From Metaphire vulgaris (taxonomy: Eukaryota > Annelida > Clitellata > Crassiclitellata > Megascolecidae), in assembly GCA_018105865.1 (NCBI GenBank), contig CM030835.1, positions 5,245,316 to 5,309,315 of the forward strand: 64,000 nucleotides of DNA, read 5' to 3'. Below the pieces are notes generated by a model that was not told where the DNA came from, searched no databases, and was given only the letters and a program-made list of their open reading frames with translations. Positions 1 through 12,100 of this stretch are shown in pieces. The position numbers were made by a program, and so were the translations under genes. Each line of letters opens with the position of its first letter. Within the stretch, counting starts at the first letter, position 1.

Positions 1-120
1 GGACTGGTTTTTTACCAGAACTGGTAACTTATTTAGTATTGTTTGGAAATGTTTACAAGCTCTGATACACACACACACTCAGTTTCTGTTTGTATTTTAT
101 GTATGTGCATCTTTTATGCT

Positions 121-435
121 TTAACCCTCTTACCCCGATAGCCCCACAGCAAGCGGGTCACTGACCCTGTGACCCTACAGCAATTAGAACGCCGACCCGG
201 CGGCCCTGACCAAAAAGTGAACTGTGAGAAAGTTTTAGATTATGCTCTATTTTGGCATGCTAATAACTTATAATGATGTGTTGGTGTAAAATTAGTGTTT
301 TTCTGAAGTTACAATAAGGAACTTTTATTTTTTACGGATATTTGTCAAAGACCACCAGGCCGCTATAGCGGCCTTACGGGAACAAGTTAAAGACGGCAAA
401 GCCGCTATAGCGGCTTTATGGGGTCAGAGGGTTAA
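121..435. mobile_element. piggyBac-like miniature element (MITE)
   Basis: A 307-bp element (125-431) is bounded by TTAA on both sides (121-124 and 432-435). Its inverted ends are CCCTCTTACCCC and GGGGTCAGAGGG. TTAA duplication with CCCT ends is the hallmark of piggyBac transposition. The interior has no ORF but has two near-identical palindromes, GGCCGCTATAGCGGCC (359-374) and GCCGCTATAGCGGC (401-414). It lies in the RPS19 intron upstream of the first visible exon. Non-autonomous; family assignment rests on the ends alone. Confidence 0.75.
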
Positions 436-487
436 GTGGAAGTTTCAGAATAACCTTGCAGTTTGAGAATATCATTGCCTTGCAAAT

Positions 488-489
<2 letters not shown>

Positions 490-526
<37 letters not shown>
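490..526. repeat. (TG)n microsatellite
   Basis: A nearly pure TG run in the intron upstream of the first visible RPS19 exon. The rest of 436-926 shows no other recognisable feature. Confidence 0.9.
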
Positions 527-529
<3 letters not shown>

Positions 530-926
530 GCTTAGTCTTTGCAAAATTACACAGTTGGTGAGCTTGACTTTACTGTAGCCTGTGAAGATGTGGTTCATTT
601 ATGGGAGACAATTGGTTGTCCATATTATATTGGCAATAAAATTTTGTGACAAATGATTTCCACTGTTAAGTCAACTTGCAGATTTATTTCTAAGCTGTAA
701 GTGCTACGATAGTGGTATAATAAACCAGTGATTGCTGACGTGCATGCAGTTGCCGTTTTGGTCTTCTCTGCACAGTTTTGGTCTTCTCTGGGGGATTCTT
801 GAGAGTTGGCATTGAATATTGTTTCAAATGTCATAGTAATTTGAATCAAACAATACTATGTTTATTTTTCTTATTAATGTGGTTTTACATGGGTCGTGCT
901 GTATGAAATATGTTTTTAATATTCAG

Positions 927-1832
927 CATCAGTTGCAAGACACCTCTATTTTCGTGATCCCGTTGGTGTGAAGGGCTTGACAAAGATCTATGGAGGCCGC
1001 AAAAACAATGGCACACGACCATCCCATTTCAGCCGTGGTTCAGCAAATGTTGCTAGAAAATGCCTTCAAGCTTTGGAAACACTGAAGCTCGTGGAGAAAG
1101 ATGCTAATGGGTGACTGAAAATTGAGCATATATAGACAGCTGAATTTTGAAAAATATCTTTAAATTATTTTCAAATTTAAACTCGGAGTGTTGGGAATAT
1201 GGTAGAATTCTTTTATTTAACATTTTTGTGCTAAAGCATTGTTTTAAAAAATACTTTATGTGATAGGTTTCTGTTTCAACTGTTAAACAATACTTGTTAG
1301 GGGCCACCCATATAGTACGTGTGCACCGAAGGGGTTCAATTTTGCGATCGGGGGAGGGGTCACAACTGAATTTGTATGTACGCACATTCAAAGTTATAAA
1401 TAGATTTAAGGCTGGTAGATTCACGCGAACATTTGATTTGAACAAAATTACTTTCTCATGGTCAAACAAAGGGTCCTGACTATTGTTCCCACAGTTATTT
1501 AAATAGGGCCTAATATAAAAAACCTTTAATTTAACAGTAAACAAATGCTTCTTGACTATGGCTAAAAATTAATTTTCACTGTGTTGGGGGGTGTTGCTAA
1601 TTTGTACGTACGCACAGGAGGGTAACCAAAATATACGGTCTGCAACAGAGGGGAAGGGGTTGAAAATATGACTTTTGCATGTGTACTATATGGATGACCC
1701 CTTAGCACAAAGATTTATTGTACTAAAGCCCAGCTTTTAATTCGTTTTTTTAGTGGTCGCAAGCTGTCTTCGGCAGGACGTCGTGATTTAGACAGAATTG
1801 CAACTCAGATTGCCAACAAAAATCGCAAATAA
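927..1832 (+). CDS. RPS19: Ribosomal protein S19 (eS19), last two coding exons
   Basis: These are two 3' coding exons of the small-subunit ribosomal protein eS19, needed for 18S rRNA maturation and 40S assembly. Exon A is 927-1110: acceptor TTAATATTCAG, donor GG|GTGACT. Exon B is 1754-1832: acceptor CGTTTTTTTAG, stop TAA at 1830-1832. The first codon is split with a missing upstream exon, and the codon GG|T joins the two exons in frame. The encoded 87 residues run from [14 protein letters not shown] through [20 protein letters not shown] to [15 protein letters not shown]. They match the conserved C-terminal half of RPS19 (human [28 protein letters not shown]). Human RPS19 is 145 residues, so about 60 N-terminal residues lie upstream of the window. 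The intron 1111-1753 carries a MITE. Identification is close to certain. Confidence 0.96.
1297..1704. mobile_element. Harbinger-like MITE in the last RPS19 intron
   Basis: Inverted ends GGGGCCACCCATATAGTACG (from 1300) and the complement of TGTACTATATGGATGACCCC (to 1701) are flanked by TTA on both sides (1297-1299, 1702-1704). TTA duplications with G-rich ends are typical of PIF/Harbinger elements. The interior (about 400 bp) has no convincing coding sequence. Confidence 0.6.
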
Positions 1833-2885
1833 GCACTGCAGATTGCTTACAGATGAATATGATTGAAACTGTTGAGTTCATTTGAATGGTTAAATTGTGA
1901 CTGAAAGATTATCTAACAAGAGGATTCAAAAAGTGTTACTGAATATTGTTTTAATCTGCACAGACACTGTGTCTGTAGCTGTTTTTGCCAATTATAACGC
2001 TTAAAATTTACAAGAGACCAGTCTTTGTTTCATGTGAATACAGTATTGGGGTTTGAAACAGTGAAAAAAATCATGCCCTTTTGTTGGCTGCTGAAAGTCA
2101 TGGGTTAGCTGATTAAATCAGGGGTAGCCTTTTGCAACAAGTGGGCTGTTGTATAGGTCTGCATTTTTTGTGCCCACCGCCTATCATTGTTTTCAACAGC
2201 ACTGTACCTTCCTGCAATTGCCTACCTGGATCTACAACCTTGGTCACTACGAATTTTACCCAGATTGAGTGCTCATGAATAAGCTGGTGCATTGCGCCAA
2301 GCTTTCGGGCAGCATTATAGAAATTTTGTTTTACATACCACTACTACAGTGCTGGTACAACATAGCCGAAAGGACAATTAGGGGTATCAGATGTGCCAAT
2401 ACAGTATATTCTAGTTGTTATATAGTGTTTATTCTAGGCCTTCTCTGGGGAATTACCCCCCCTGAGTTTGAAATTTCCTCATTTTTTATATTTTGGCTTG
2501 GGTGAAATTCCCCCTCTCCTCCAAAGAAAGAACAAACATTTCAAATTTCCCCTCCCCATGTCTAGGTGGCTAGAATAAGCACTTATATATACAGTACCAG
2601 TCTTCTAATGTAAAAATATTTGGTGCAAATTGCTTTAGATATGCATTAAAGAATACTGTAGTACTTCAAAGTCATGGTTTTTGGCCAAGAAGTTCCTTCG
2701 AATAACAGAGGCTTAGATGAAATTGGCAGTGGTATGCGTGGTGGATATACACTATTTGCAGCAGAAATAGACACAATCAATAGACATATAAACACAATTG
2801 TAGTGATCACAAAATGAGATTAATTATTTGTCTACAATCATCTTCACAAATAATGTTACCAATATTGTATTTCTTATTCAAACAA
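1833..2885. other. Convergent intergenic region RPS19 / MTERF4
   Basis: This is the tail-to-tail space between the RPS19 stop and the mTERF stop, and presumably holds both 3' UTRs. I see no extra gene. It includes one MITE (2424-2583). No perfect AATAAA was fixed for either gene. Confidence 0.5.
2424..2583. mobile_element. Short inverted-repeat element, TATTCTAG-end family
   Basis: The element starts AGTGTTTATTCTAGGCCTTC and ends GTCTAGGTGGCTAGAATAAGCACT, so the ends are imperfect inverted repeats. A second copy of the same family in the opposite orientation is at 39134-39302. CAGTG-like ends suggest a hAT MITE. The target-site duplication is unclear (TA-rich flanks). Confidence 0.55.
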
Positions 2886-4061
2886 TTAGTATTCTGATTC
2901 TACATCGTATGATTGTGCATCTTCAAATTCTTGCCTTTTTATATCCACAAATGCCATATATTCTGCATGACTAAGACTAGCCACCAGTTTTGCAAATGCT
3001 TTGTCATCAGAATCTATTATGTTCTGTAATGGAGCATTTTCACATTTAGAAATTCCATGTTTATTTGGTTTGCTGTAGAGTCCAGCTCTTTCTAGAAATT
3101 CATGTCGTGTTATAATGTATTCTAAGTTATGTTTGAACATATGACTTCCGAGTATTTCTGACGTTTTGGCACCCATCCTGTCAAAGACATATGTTATCTT
3201 AGAATATGTCACTTCCCACTCATCAGTGAGAATGACTGGGTTTGACAGAACAAGAGAGATGACATTGCTTCTGGTAAATACTTCGCACAGTTTGGCATAA
3301 TTATTTGAGATAGTTTTCAAATTTGTCTGTAGCAGATCAGGATTCTTGATTATAATCATTTGCATTTTACCTTCACGAATTCCCCAACTACGTAGCAAGG
3401 CAATAACATCATACATAGTCTTCCATGCTGTTCCCTCTAATATGGAGGGTGTTTCTGCAAGGAGATGTAGAAGTTGCGACGGGTTAAACCGATAATCTCT
3501 TAAGAGTTTTTTTGCAGTCTCCTCCCATTCTGAATGCGCAAATGTCAACAGTTCCGGAAACTCTGACAAAATCTGTGTAATTTCTACCTCTGGCACTCTG
3601 TATTGTAACAGCAACTCCAAAATCTTGAAACACTCTTCCTTGCATAATGATTTCATGTTATTGTGAATCTTTTCTCTTTCTTTTGAAATCGAATTGTATA
3701 TTCTACAAATGGTCTCCAAACTCTGATCTTGTACTTTTTGTGACTGCTTGTTGTGTGCTTCAAGAAATTTAGTATTCTCAGTGACTGATTCTGTTGACCA
3801 AGAGCTACTTGAACTCTGCGTGGAACAGCTTACATACTGGAGTTGCCAATGGTGAGAGAAAAGTTCTGACTGAAAAGTCTTTGATCGCTTGAAGCATGTT
3901 CCCATTAAAGGTTGAGCGATCTTGAAAATGTGACAATTCTTAGAAATTAGTTGTCTCATAATAAGATACATTTTACTTCTAAAATCAACACAAAAACATA
4001 ACTCATAAAATACTAAAGATGTCATATGAAAATGAGAACATTGCCAACTGAGTAGAGCCAA
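2886..4061 (-). CDS. MTERF4: Mitochondrial transcription termination factor family protein, probably MTERF4
   Basis: A single uninterrupted 391-codon frame encodes an all-helical mTERF protein. The central part has repeated mTERF-type helical units, e.g. VEITQILSEFPELL, QLLHLLAETPSILEG and MQMIIIKNPDLLQTN. The tail RHEFLERAGLYSKPNKHG matches the MTERF4 C-terminal segment (human RHxYLERLGRYQTPDKKG). MTERF4 partners the rRNA methyltransferase NSUN4 in mitochondrial large-subunit assembly. Length (391) is close to human MTERF4 (381). The N-terminal 35 residues are not a typical presequence. Met31 or Met35 (codon at 3959-3957) starts a basic, Ser/Thr-containing stretch that would suit a mitochondrial targeting signal, so the true start may be there, or an upstream exon may join near 4047. 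The segment around the first ATG is duplicated at 6094-6153. Family certain; MTERF4 subtype likely. Confidence 0.85.
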   Translation of the reverse strand: MALLSWQCSHFHMTSLVFYELCFCVDFRSKMYLIMRQLISKNCHIFKIAQPLMGTCFKRSKTFQSELFSHHWQLQYVSCSTQSSSSSWSTESVTENTKFLEAHNKQSQKVQDQSLETICRIYNSISKEREKIHNNMKSLCKEECFKILELLLQYRVPEVEITQILSEFPELLTFAHSEWEETAKKLLRDYRFNPSQLLHLLAETPSILEGTAWKTMYDVIALLRSWGIREGKMQMIIIKNPDLLQTNLKTISNNYAKLCEVFTRSNVISLVLSNPVILTDEWEVTYSKITYVFDRMGAKTSEILGSHMFKHNLEYIITRHEFLERAGLYSKPNKHGISKCENAPLQNIIDSDDKAFAKLVASLSHAEYMAFVDIKRQEFEDAQSYDVESEY

Positions 4062-4084
4062 GAAGCAGCATCAGGTTTTATGAC
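4023..4084. repeat. 62-bp segment duplicated at 6094-6155
   Basis: This covers the first ATG of the mTERF ORF and the sequence just upstream. It shares GAGAACATTGCCAACTGAGT and AGCAGYATCAGGTTTTATG with 6094-6155, with only a few substitutions. On the minus strand both copies contain a polypyrimidine-rich CTCTACTCAG that resembles a 3' splice site. Confidence 0.7.
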
Positions 4085-4219
4085 TCTACTTTTTAGTACA
4101 TTTTGAAGAAAAAGAGCTAAATAATATGTGAAAGACTCATTGGCTATGCTATATTTTAAGCCAAATCTTCTAAATATTAGTTGACTCTTCATTAGGATGG
4201 AAATAATTAATGATACAGT

Positions 4220-4660
4220 ATGAAATCAATTACACATATGCACTACTACATCGTTTTAAGAGTTCGTTTGGCATTACATCAAGAGTGCTTAATTGGATCA
4301 AGTCCTATTTATCTGGAAGGACACAGTTGTCTTACGCGGATCCACAACAACCTCAAAGGCGATCCTCTATAGTGTACTACAAGGATCAGTTCTCAGTCTG
4401 AATCTGTTCCTACTGTACACTGCGGACAAATCCTGAACAATTGAAAAGCATGGTCTACCGTCTCATTTTTATGCGGATGGCTGTCAGATATATTCAAGCT
4501 GCCTGAAATAGCACAGTTTTGATTTGGCTGAAGCCATGGAGGTCTGCATTGACAGTTTGGATGATTGGCTGAGAAAAAATCAACTGAAAATGAATCCATC
4601 AAAAACTGACTTAATTGGATTAAGTTCTTCTTGGAATCAGAACCATTTTCGGTTAAAGTG
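4220..4660 (+). pseudogene. Degenerate LINE reverse transcriptase fragment
   Basis: Plus-strand translation gives FGITSRVLNWIKSYLSGRTQ (RT region before the active site). After a frameshift it gives FYADGCQIYSSCL in place of the catalytic F-Y-A-D-D box. A further shifted segment follows, EAMEVCIDSLDDWLRKNQLK then MNPSKTDLI, the usual post-YADD region of Jockey/CR1-group LINEs. Frameshifts and the Asp-to-Gly change in YADD show it is dead. Exact clade is not decided. Confidence 0.85.
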
Positions 4661-6503
4661 GAGACCGGCGTCCCGATGTGTCCTTTCTAGTGAATTTTGA
4701 GTTTAAGGTGATCTGATAGTAGAAGCATTCCTGAAACCTTATTAGTAAGAGGCTGAATTAAATAAAAAGAGTAGGCATACGCATCATCAATATTGTGTAT
4801 AAGAAGAGGCAAAGAGTTTGATGCACAAGTCTTGTTTGAGGCTGTGCAAATCGAGACTTTATTAATCTCCGTGGATTACTGAGAGACAAAAGAGACGCTA
4901 TAACAATGTTTCTGTATGTTGTCCCTTGGGATGGGACCGGGAACAGTTACCCGCGCTGTCGCCAGGGGTCTATATTTTACGGACTACTTTCGATGAGGCG
5001 GGACGTCGGTTTCCACTGTTGCCAAAAAGGTGTGGGACGCCGTTCTGGTGAGTTCCCAACTTACCAGTTACCACTGAAAAAAGCATTGTCTTTACCCAGT
5101 ATAAATTGTGAAGCCGTAATTGGTACGACACCGTCCCCAAAGCCAAAGCCTCGCAATTTATGCATACAAATATCTTCAGATATCACAAATAGCTAGGTAA
5201 TTATTACCTTTTGCGACTGAGAGTATTTAATATTTATAATTATTATTAGACATTATACGATTTATATCTGTTAGGTCTGTAATATATTATTGTAAACAAA
5301 ATACAAAATCTACACTCGCGAATGACACTCGTGCAACTTTGCGAGAATAAATATATAGACCTAGAGGAGTCAAAGCTAGAGACGTCATTGACACAAAATG
5401 TTCAAATCACAGAGTTCTCAGCGTTATGCCAGAAAGTCTGACTCTCTGTCGTCTCTGGTGATGCCTTCATTTCTTTGCTGCTCTGTGTTCGTTTAGCATC
5501 CGAATATTCTGTGTTTGGACAAATATATAGCAGCTACATTGTCAGGCATCTATTATTAGCAAATTTAGCATTGGCCTTTCGTGTAAGTCAAAAATCAAAA
5601 GAAACATGACGTTAGCTTACATAGACCATTCTAATTTTTGCTCTCTATGCTGTAAGAATGTGTCAGTACAGTTAATGGTGAACCAATTTTCAATTCAATC
5701 GAAGCCTCAACTTCTACAGAACTGCTTTACAATATATTAGCTTCTTAGAACCCACAGTAGTCTCCAACTGTTATAACACAATATGCATAAATGTCAAGTA
5801 TAGTCGATCTAGTTTTTCAGTTATTATTTCAACATTTTACCTGCAATTTCTGCAGTGACCGTCTTGCATTATGCATCAAACGGCACCTCAGCTCAAGCAC
5901 TAATAAGACTGATCAATAAAGTTTTTGTTCGATTGGTTCACATTCAAACTGCATTCAATTTGAAGTGATCAAGAAATTCCCCTGGCATCCCAAATCAAAT
6001 TGACACATACAGTGACTCCTTATTAATTCCCAAGCAAATGCCACACCAACAAATTTCTCAGATTTAAAACCATAATAATTAAAAAGCTGTTATGTGAAAT
6101 TGAGAACATTGCCAACTGAGTAGAGTTAAGAAGCAGTATCAGGTTTTATGGCTCCACACCGTACTTATTAAAAGATTCTGAAATTATAACAACACTATGA
6201 CTTTGATAAAAATGTTTCAAGTGCCACATTGTCGAGACATAAAGAAATCGCAAAAATATTAATTGAAAATCAAAGCTGATAATTTATATCAACATGTTAC
6301 AGTATAACAAGAATTTCAGGGTCAAAAACCATCGTCAGCCACAGTAATGAAAATGTCAGTTCAACCAAACAAAATAAAATCAAAAGTATCTTTAATAACG
6401 ATGTAATAAAAAGCATAGTTGATGAACTTGATGCCTGCTTATGGTTCGTACGCCTGCATTTACACACTGGAAGCTGTATAGCGAATGAACACTCCAATGA
6501 CCT
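4661..6503. other. Intergenic region with no recognised gene
   Basis: This separates the mTERF start from the MTR4 stop codon. It includes a GC-richer stretch (4905-5160) I could not assign, and the 6094-6155 copy of the duplicated segment. I see no protein-coding exon or structural RNA I can support. Confidence 0.4.
6094..6155. repeat. Second copy of the 4023-4084 segment
   Basis: Same orientation and high identity to the sequence around the first ATG of the mTERF ORF. Lies about 350 bp downstream of the MTR4 stop codon. Confidence 0.7.
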
Positions 6504-7506
6504 CTATAAATACAAACTGGCTGCAAATACAATGTCTCGTTTTATCAAAGCAATACCTACAAGAACAAAAGAAAAATCAATTAATATAAGTTGAATCACT
6601 GGATTGTCTTAAATAAATGTAGTGAAAAAAATAAATTAATTCAATAGGTCTTTCAGATGTGTTCTACCATGGTCTTTGAAACTGAAGTCTTTCTATCATT
6701 CTCGACATACTTAGTCATTTCTTTAAGTGCCAATTTTTGTCTGCAATTATTGATCCCTCAAGTTTTAGGTTGAGGCCGTTAATGCATGTCTCATTCTCCA
6801 ATGACCTTGTCTTCAATTCACACTGGTTTTTTCCTCCAATAAACTTTCTTCTGCTAGTCTGTTATCCTGCTTGTCCATTCTAGATATAGGTCCCAGCTCA
6901 GCAATTGCTGGTAAATTGAATCACTGAGGGTGATCGACCACCATCACCCACAGCAATAGGCCATTCCTGGAGTTCTTTCAGCTAAACTTTTAATTAAAGA
7001 TTTAGTGCAATCATTAACACATTCAGTGAATGGGATGTATTATTAAACCATAAATATGGCTATTGCTGGGATGTACATATATATGCCCTATATTCTATGG
7101 ACTATAACACAATGATTGGTCCAGCCAGAAAAATTGGGCCAGCGCTGAATGCGTTCAATTGCGCAACATCAGGTAAATAATTATAAAATATAAATCACTG
7201 CCTATTGTTGGATGATCAACATCAGTGCTTGAAATTCTATCCTAAGGGCATACTCAGTTTTCTTTCTCAAGTGACATGGTCCAGCCAATTGCCGAATCAA
7301 GAAACTTTCATAAGAACTTTGTTAGCCAATGGGACACTAAAAATCCAGCTATTTAACAGCTGTTAAAAATGAAAAACTTAATAACTGCCAAGCTCATAAG
7401 AGTAGAAAAATGATGAAATATCTTTAGAAAATGGTAAATGTTAAATATGTAAAGCACCCTTGACTTTGGCAGATGCCATGCATATGGAGCTATATAAATT
7501 GTCTCG

Positions 7507-7558
<52 letters not shown>

Positions 7559-9042
7559 GCTGGTGCAAACAACAACCAGAAACTGACCTTTTGAAAATTT
7601 CTCTTCCAGCTCAGCATTCCCAATAGCCTTTGCGGCCTGACACATCTGTCTCAGCGTCTCTTCTAATCGGCGCATACAACGAATGATGCTGCCTAAACAC
7701 CAATTAACAGCAGAAGTTGACACGTAAGTATGGCTGCAGATTCCAACAATGACTAACTGTAATTTATATGCAGCCATTTCCTTGAAATAAAACAGATATT
7801 TATAATCACTTACTCATCTGTTTATTCCATATGTTAAGGATGTGCAATATACATAAAGATAAGCACAGATAAATGTTGACAACAGTAGATTTGGTGCATA
7901 GTGCAATGGTCAGTGAGCTGGCCTCCCAGTCTATAATGGTTTGGGGTTCAAACTTTAGACTAGGCAAAAAAGTTTTAATTGCTTCTACATCAGGTGCTCA
8001 CCTGGTCAATTTCACTGTTAACAAGTACATGGGATGTTTGCTCAGGGTAAGGAAAGGCGACGAGGGAAAGGCTCCCAACACCCCTACTCGGCCAATGAAA
8101 ATTTTAAGGCATTCAAAAAATAATCAAATCTATAATTACCTTCAAATATATCAGTCATATGGCAAATCTGGGAAAATGACGATCCCTTGCACCAAGCATG
8201 GACAACATCCATCATGTGAGGACGAAACGTGTCCAGATACTCCTCTTCGTCCATCGGCAGTCGAGAGTCGATGCTCACCTTGGCAATTCTTCTTGCGGTG
8301 TCCTAACAAATGAAACAAAACAGAGAAATATCAATCAATTTGCAAAACTAATCAGCTCCTTATTTAGAAATGCAGATAACATAACACAAAAGATATAAAC
8401 ATCATTCTAACTAATAATTATACATTCTGTTATTACGGTACGCAGTTGACAAAATTAAGTGAACACTTTACTTTCTTTTCTTGCTACAAACACGTAAATA
8501 AAACAGACAAAAATCCATCCAAATGAATCAAATTTAAGAGAAACAAGTAAAGGTAAACCAACTCTACTGTGTATCACCTGCATTTGACGCAGAAGTCCAG
8601 ACAATTCTGCAGTCAGTTTAGGCACTTCTGAAGCATTTTCTTGGAATACAAAGCAGCTGAGAAGTGAACAAGCTTCTTCTGGTGTCACAGTGTTGAAGAC
8701 GCCATTAAACAGCAACTCCGTGATAAGCAATTCATCACCACTGGCAAAAACATTTTATACAGACTCGACTGAAAAGGCATAAATACCTATCACAAACCAA
8801 TCAAACTATCAGCACTGAGATCTTATCTGCTACTGACATTTAGGTAAAGAGAACTATCATTGACAGTACATTAATGAATATTGCAATATAATCAACCCCT
8901 TAACTGGGGATCCCGGATATATCCGTCCATTTTACATTGAGTTACAGTTAAATACACGGTTAAGGGGTTAAACATTAACACATCCTACAAGAAAGACTTT
9001 ATAGCATTTGAAAATAATCATCATCGTCATCGTCATCCATCA

Positions 9043-9136
<94 letters not shown>

Positions 9137-12100
9137 CCATCATCATGTGCCATCTTCGATTTGAACTTCAGTAGTCACCAGACGTCACCACTTTTCTTGG
9201 TCTTCAGCAATTCTTTTTAGTTCTCCATATTTTTCAAATGCCCATCCAGTCTTTGATGTCCTCCTCCAGCCAAGTTCTCCAAGGTTGAAAATAATTAAAG
9301 AAATAAAATGTTCAGTCACAATGACTGAACACTGCAATAAAAAACCTCAAGCTGACTTACCTACTAATCTCACACGCCACTCGTCCTTTCAGTTCTATGA
9401 CGTCCGATGCATTTGCGTAACCGAGTCGACGAAGAACCCTTTTTCGACACTTTAACTCGTCCAATTGCAAAAGTAGGCGTTTTTTCTTCAATTCTGATTT
9501 CATGGCCTTGATTTCAGCAGCCACCTTGAAGAAGATGAGGAAATAACTTTTAAAAATGCTATGACAATGGATTTATTATAATAAGTTCATTAGCTGTTTT
9601 AGAAGAAAAAGATCATCGAAGTCATGTAAAGCACAACTTATAATGACTGAATGAAACACGAACATTTAGATTATGCTAAGGAAAACTAAGCGGGTACAGT
9701 CGTGTAGTGGTGAGGTTCCAGTCATGGGTTCGCGTCTGACCCTAGTCCTGTGTAGCACCATCACCATTTTCTTACACATCATCGAGTACAATGTGTCGAC
9801 CAAAATCAATAGTTTTGTGGTGATAACTGTTGGAAATAAATTTGTCTGATTTTTCAAAACAAATCACTTAAGAGTAAAATGGCCAAAGAAAAACAAAAGA
9901 GAGAGAGCAACAACAGTCTAGCCCTAATGAACACAAACAACATCATAATATTACAGTGCATAACAGTACAGATATCAAGCAGACTGGAGTGTATCCTAAA
10001 GCAATGCTATGAAATGCAAGAAATAATTAGCAAGTGAGCTGAATGAAGTGACTGAAAAATGATTAGTGGATGCAAAACATTGCAACATTACATCTCTCTC
10101 AAATTTTTGTCATAAAAGTTATCAAGGGTAAACCACGTAACAAATAAGTTTCAACGTAAGAATGATATTTGGAGTAATAAGCAAGAGCAACTGGAGCAAC
10201 AAGGCACAAAAGAGAAGCAAACACTTGAATAACCTTCAGCTTATTGTTGTATTCTTTGTGCAGGTCATTCAACTGCTGGTCCTTGTGTAGAGGATGCTTA
10301 TAAAGTCGAGACTCCAAACCCTCAACTTTCTGCATAAAGGATAAAATATGCCATGAGACAAACACTTCAAGAACTGAACCTATCCTGACATTTCTGCTAA
10401 ATATGCTTTCACACTATTTGAATTTATGTTAAGCAGTGACATCAATTAATTATTATTTAACGAGAAGCTTTAATATTCCAATACTATGTGTCACTATGCA
10501 GTTAAAAATCTGTATATAAACCTCTATCTGACAAAACTTTGGCTTTCAAAATTTACAAATTTCCGATGAAGAAACAGAAATTAGTATTTAAATTGGTCAC
10601 ATTACGGGAAAGAACAACTAAAAACATCCTTTGCATCCAAAACTCTTCTGTGCTAATAACAGAAATTGAACATCAGCATGCAGTATAGGAAAGCCTCATA
10701 CTCGAACTATTTCTACAAATTCTGGCTCTTTGATGCCCATGTCCTCAACTGGATCTAAGAGTGGTGGTCCAGACTGAAATTTCTTCATCAATTCCTGGAA
10801 TAAGAGAGGATGTACAAAAACAATAAGTTTAACACTAAACCCAATAAGCAAACCAAACCGAATGAACAATGCTACAGTTCAGTGAAAAGATCTCCCAATA
10901 CCTCTGAGTCACCACAACAAAAACATTATTTATAGCAATCAGCAAGCAATTTACACGAAGTCCAACAGCACCGTATAAACTGAATACTTGTATCAACTGT
11001 AGAATTTCAACAAATTACAGGTCACAGCATAAATACTTCATCTAGATTTATAAAAATAAATCTTGTAAAATTTCCACGAGCACACAAGTAACCGTTTAAA
11101 ACTAGTAAACAAATGGCAAGACGAACCTGCATCGACTTAAGGACTGATCCCCGGTTATCCAAAGGACGAAGATCTTCAGGCAAATACAGTCGTACAGCAC
11201 TTATGGCATTGATTAGCGACAGCTCTACTGGGATTACCTAAACAAAAAAAATATATTTTCCATATCACTTAACCGACACATTATCAGCAACAGAGAAGCA
11301 GCAGCAGTGCATCATTACTTGCGGATAAAACTTTTGCTTGCATCGCCAAAACTCTTCAAAAACTTTAGACTCGGCTTGTAGAGATGACGAGCAAAACTAA
11401 GTTACCACACCATGATAAATGGGCGAATAAGTGTCACCATCTCTATATTTCAAATTCAGGAGATATGTTCCTCCACTGTCTTGGAATGACTGGCAAATAA
11501 CGTGCTTTAGTGTTCATGACAGTAACATCCAAAACAGTCTTACGTGCATTTCTCCTGGTTGACCATCTTGGCATGGTTTTATCTTTGCAATATTATTTCC
11601 AACAATGCTTTCTTTTAGAAGATGAGCAAGAACCTCAACCACATATGTTTGGTTTTCATTGTTCCCAACAGACTGCAAAATCATCGACACATTTAATTAG
11701 ATGAATACAAACCAAAGTGATTAAATGCAATATTAACAACAAAACATTAAATGATGAAAAATAAATTAAATGATTAAAAGAAACAAAGTTAACAAATCAT
11801 ATTCTGAAATGCAGAGGGCAAACATGAATCCTTTAAAACTGCATTAAAATTGTTCTCGCATTCCTGGATGGTAATCAAGAAGTTAAAATAACTCTAAAAA
11901 CTATAACATTGTTACAGACCTTCTGTATCACATTAGCACACCATAAGCCATTATCAGATAATGAGAAACAAGACTCAGAATAAAGAAATGAAACCTTTGG
12001 TGAGAACTTTTTTTGAAAGTTAACAACAGCACACCACCCAAAGTCATCCTCTCCATGAACAACCTAATGAAAACAAAATTCCTTCAGTAAATATCCAAAG

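Noticed and set aside
4906..5196. 96-codon frame in the GC-richer patch between MTERF4 and MTR4
   Set aside because: No domain or homologous pattern recognised and no conserved start context; left as unassigned.
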